Shown here piece after piece: positions 15,004 through 15,050 of a stretch of DNA of 15,050 bases. Origin of the DNA: Clostridia bacterium (GTDB lineage Bacteria; Bacillota; Clostridia; UBA1381); contig CAAEKO010000009.1 in NCBI GenBank assembly GCA_900756545.1, positions 1 through 15,050 on the forward strand. Direction: 5' to 3'. The translations under genes and the position numbers were made by a program. Numbering within the stretch: position 1 is the stretch's first letter; each line of letters starts with the position of its first letter. A model generated the notes under the pieces. The model was not told where the DNA came from, did not search any database, and saw only the letters and a list, made by a program, of their open reading frames with translations.

Positions 15004-15050
15004 AGTAGAAAAGTCTATTTTTTAATGAAGTAGATTTTTCGTGTAAACAG

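Overview
The window looks like a chromosomal segment of an anaerobic Firmicute of the class Clostridia. The evidence is strong AGGAGG-type ribosome binding sites, CCA-encoding tRNA genes directly behind a 5S rRNA, SigA-like promoters, an ECF sigma/DUF4367 anti-sigma pair, a secreted protein resembling DUF6147, and plant-polysaccharide genes (GH5, CBM9-like, GH105). Nothing in the sequence fixes the genus.

Layout. 1-360: the 3' end of an rRNA operon (5S), tRNA-Glu(TTC), a CAT-anticodon tRNA and terminators. 390-3990: two neighbouring decayed genes for extracellular plant-fibre proteins. The first is a carbohydrate-binding protein broken by a stop and at least three frameshifts; the second is a GH5 cellulase broken by two frameshifts that one added base each would repair, plus a third near its end. 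4027-4626: gene debris, including the front part of a HipA/CtkA-like kinase. 4790-8222: an AT-rich, intact retron defence unit made of a SigA-like promoter, an OLD-family (ATPase-TOPRIM) effector, a structured msr-msd RNA closed by a perfect 15-bp a1/a2 repeat, a retron reverse transcriptase and a terminator. 8303-8674 (minus): a small secreted protein. 8839-10929: a divergent AraC regulator and GH105 unsaturated-glucuronyl hydrolase around a shared control region with a 31-bp-spaced direct repeat. 11103-12442: an ECF sigma factor with its membrane anti-sigma factor. 12449-13030: a secreted DUF6147-like gene behind a putative ECF promoter, and an orphan second copy of that promoter and leader. 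13362-15003: a membrane protein, YaaA and an SRPBCC protein.

The main find is the retron. The effector, the non-coding RNA and the reverse transcriptase lie in one transcription unit, with the RNA between the two proteins and a1 starting 7 nt after the effector stop codon. The arrangement fits retrons with OLD-type effectors (Retron-Eco8-like, type I-B), but the reverse transcriptase departs from the usual NAxxH and VTG retron motifs. The a2 strand is also complementary over 10 nt to the effector's own ribosome binding site. A second notable signal is a pair of promoter-like elements with identical spacing that probably define the target of the local ECF sigma factor.
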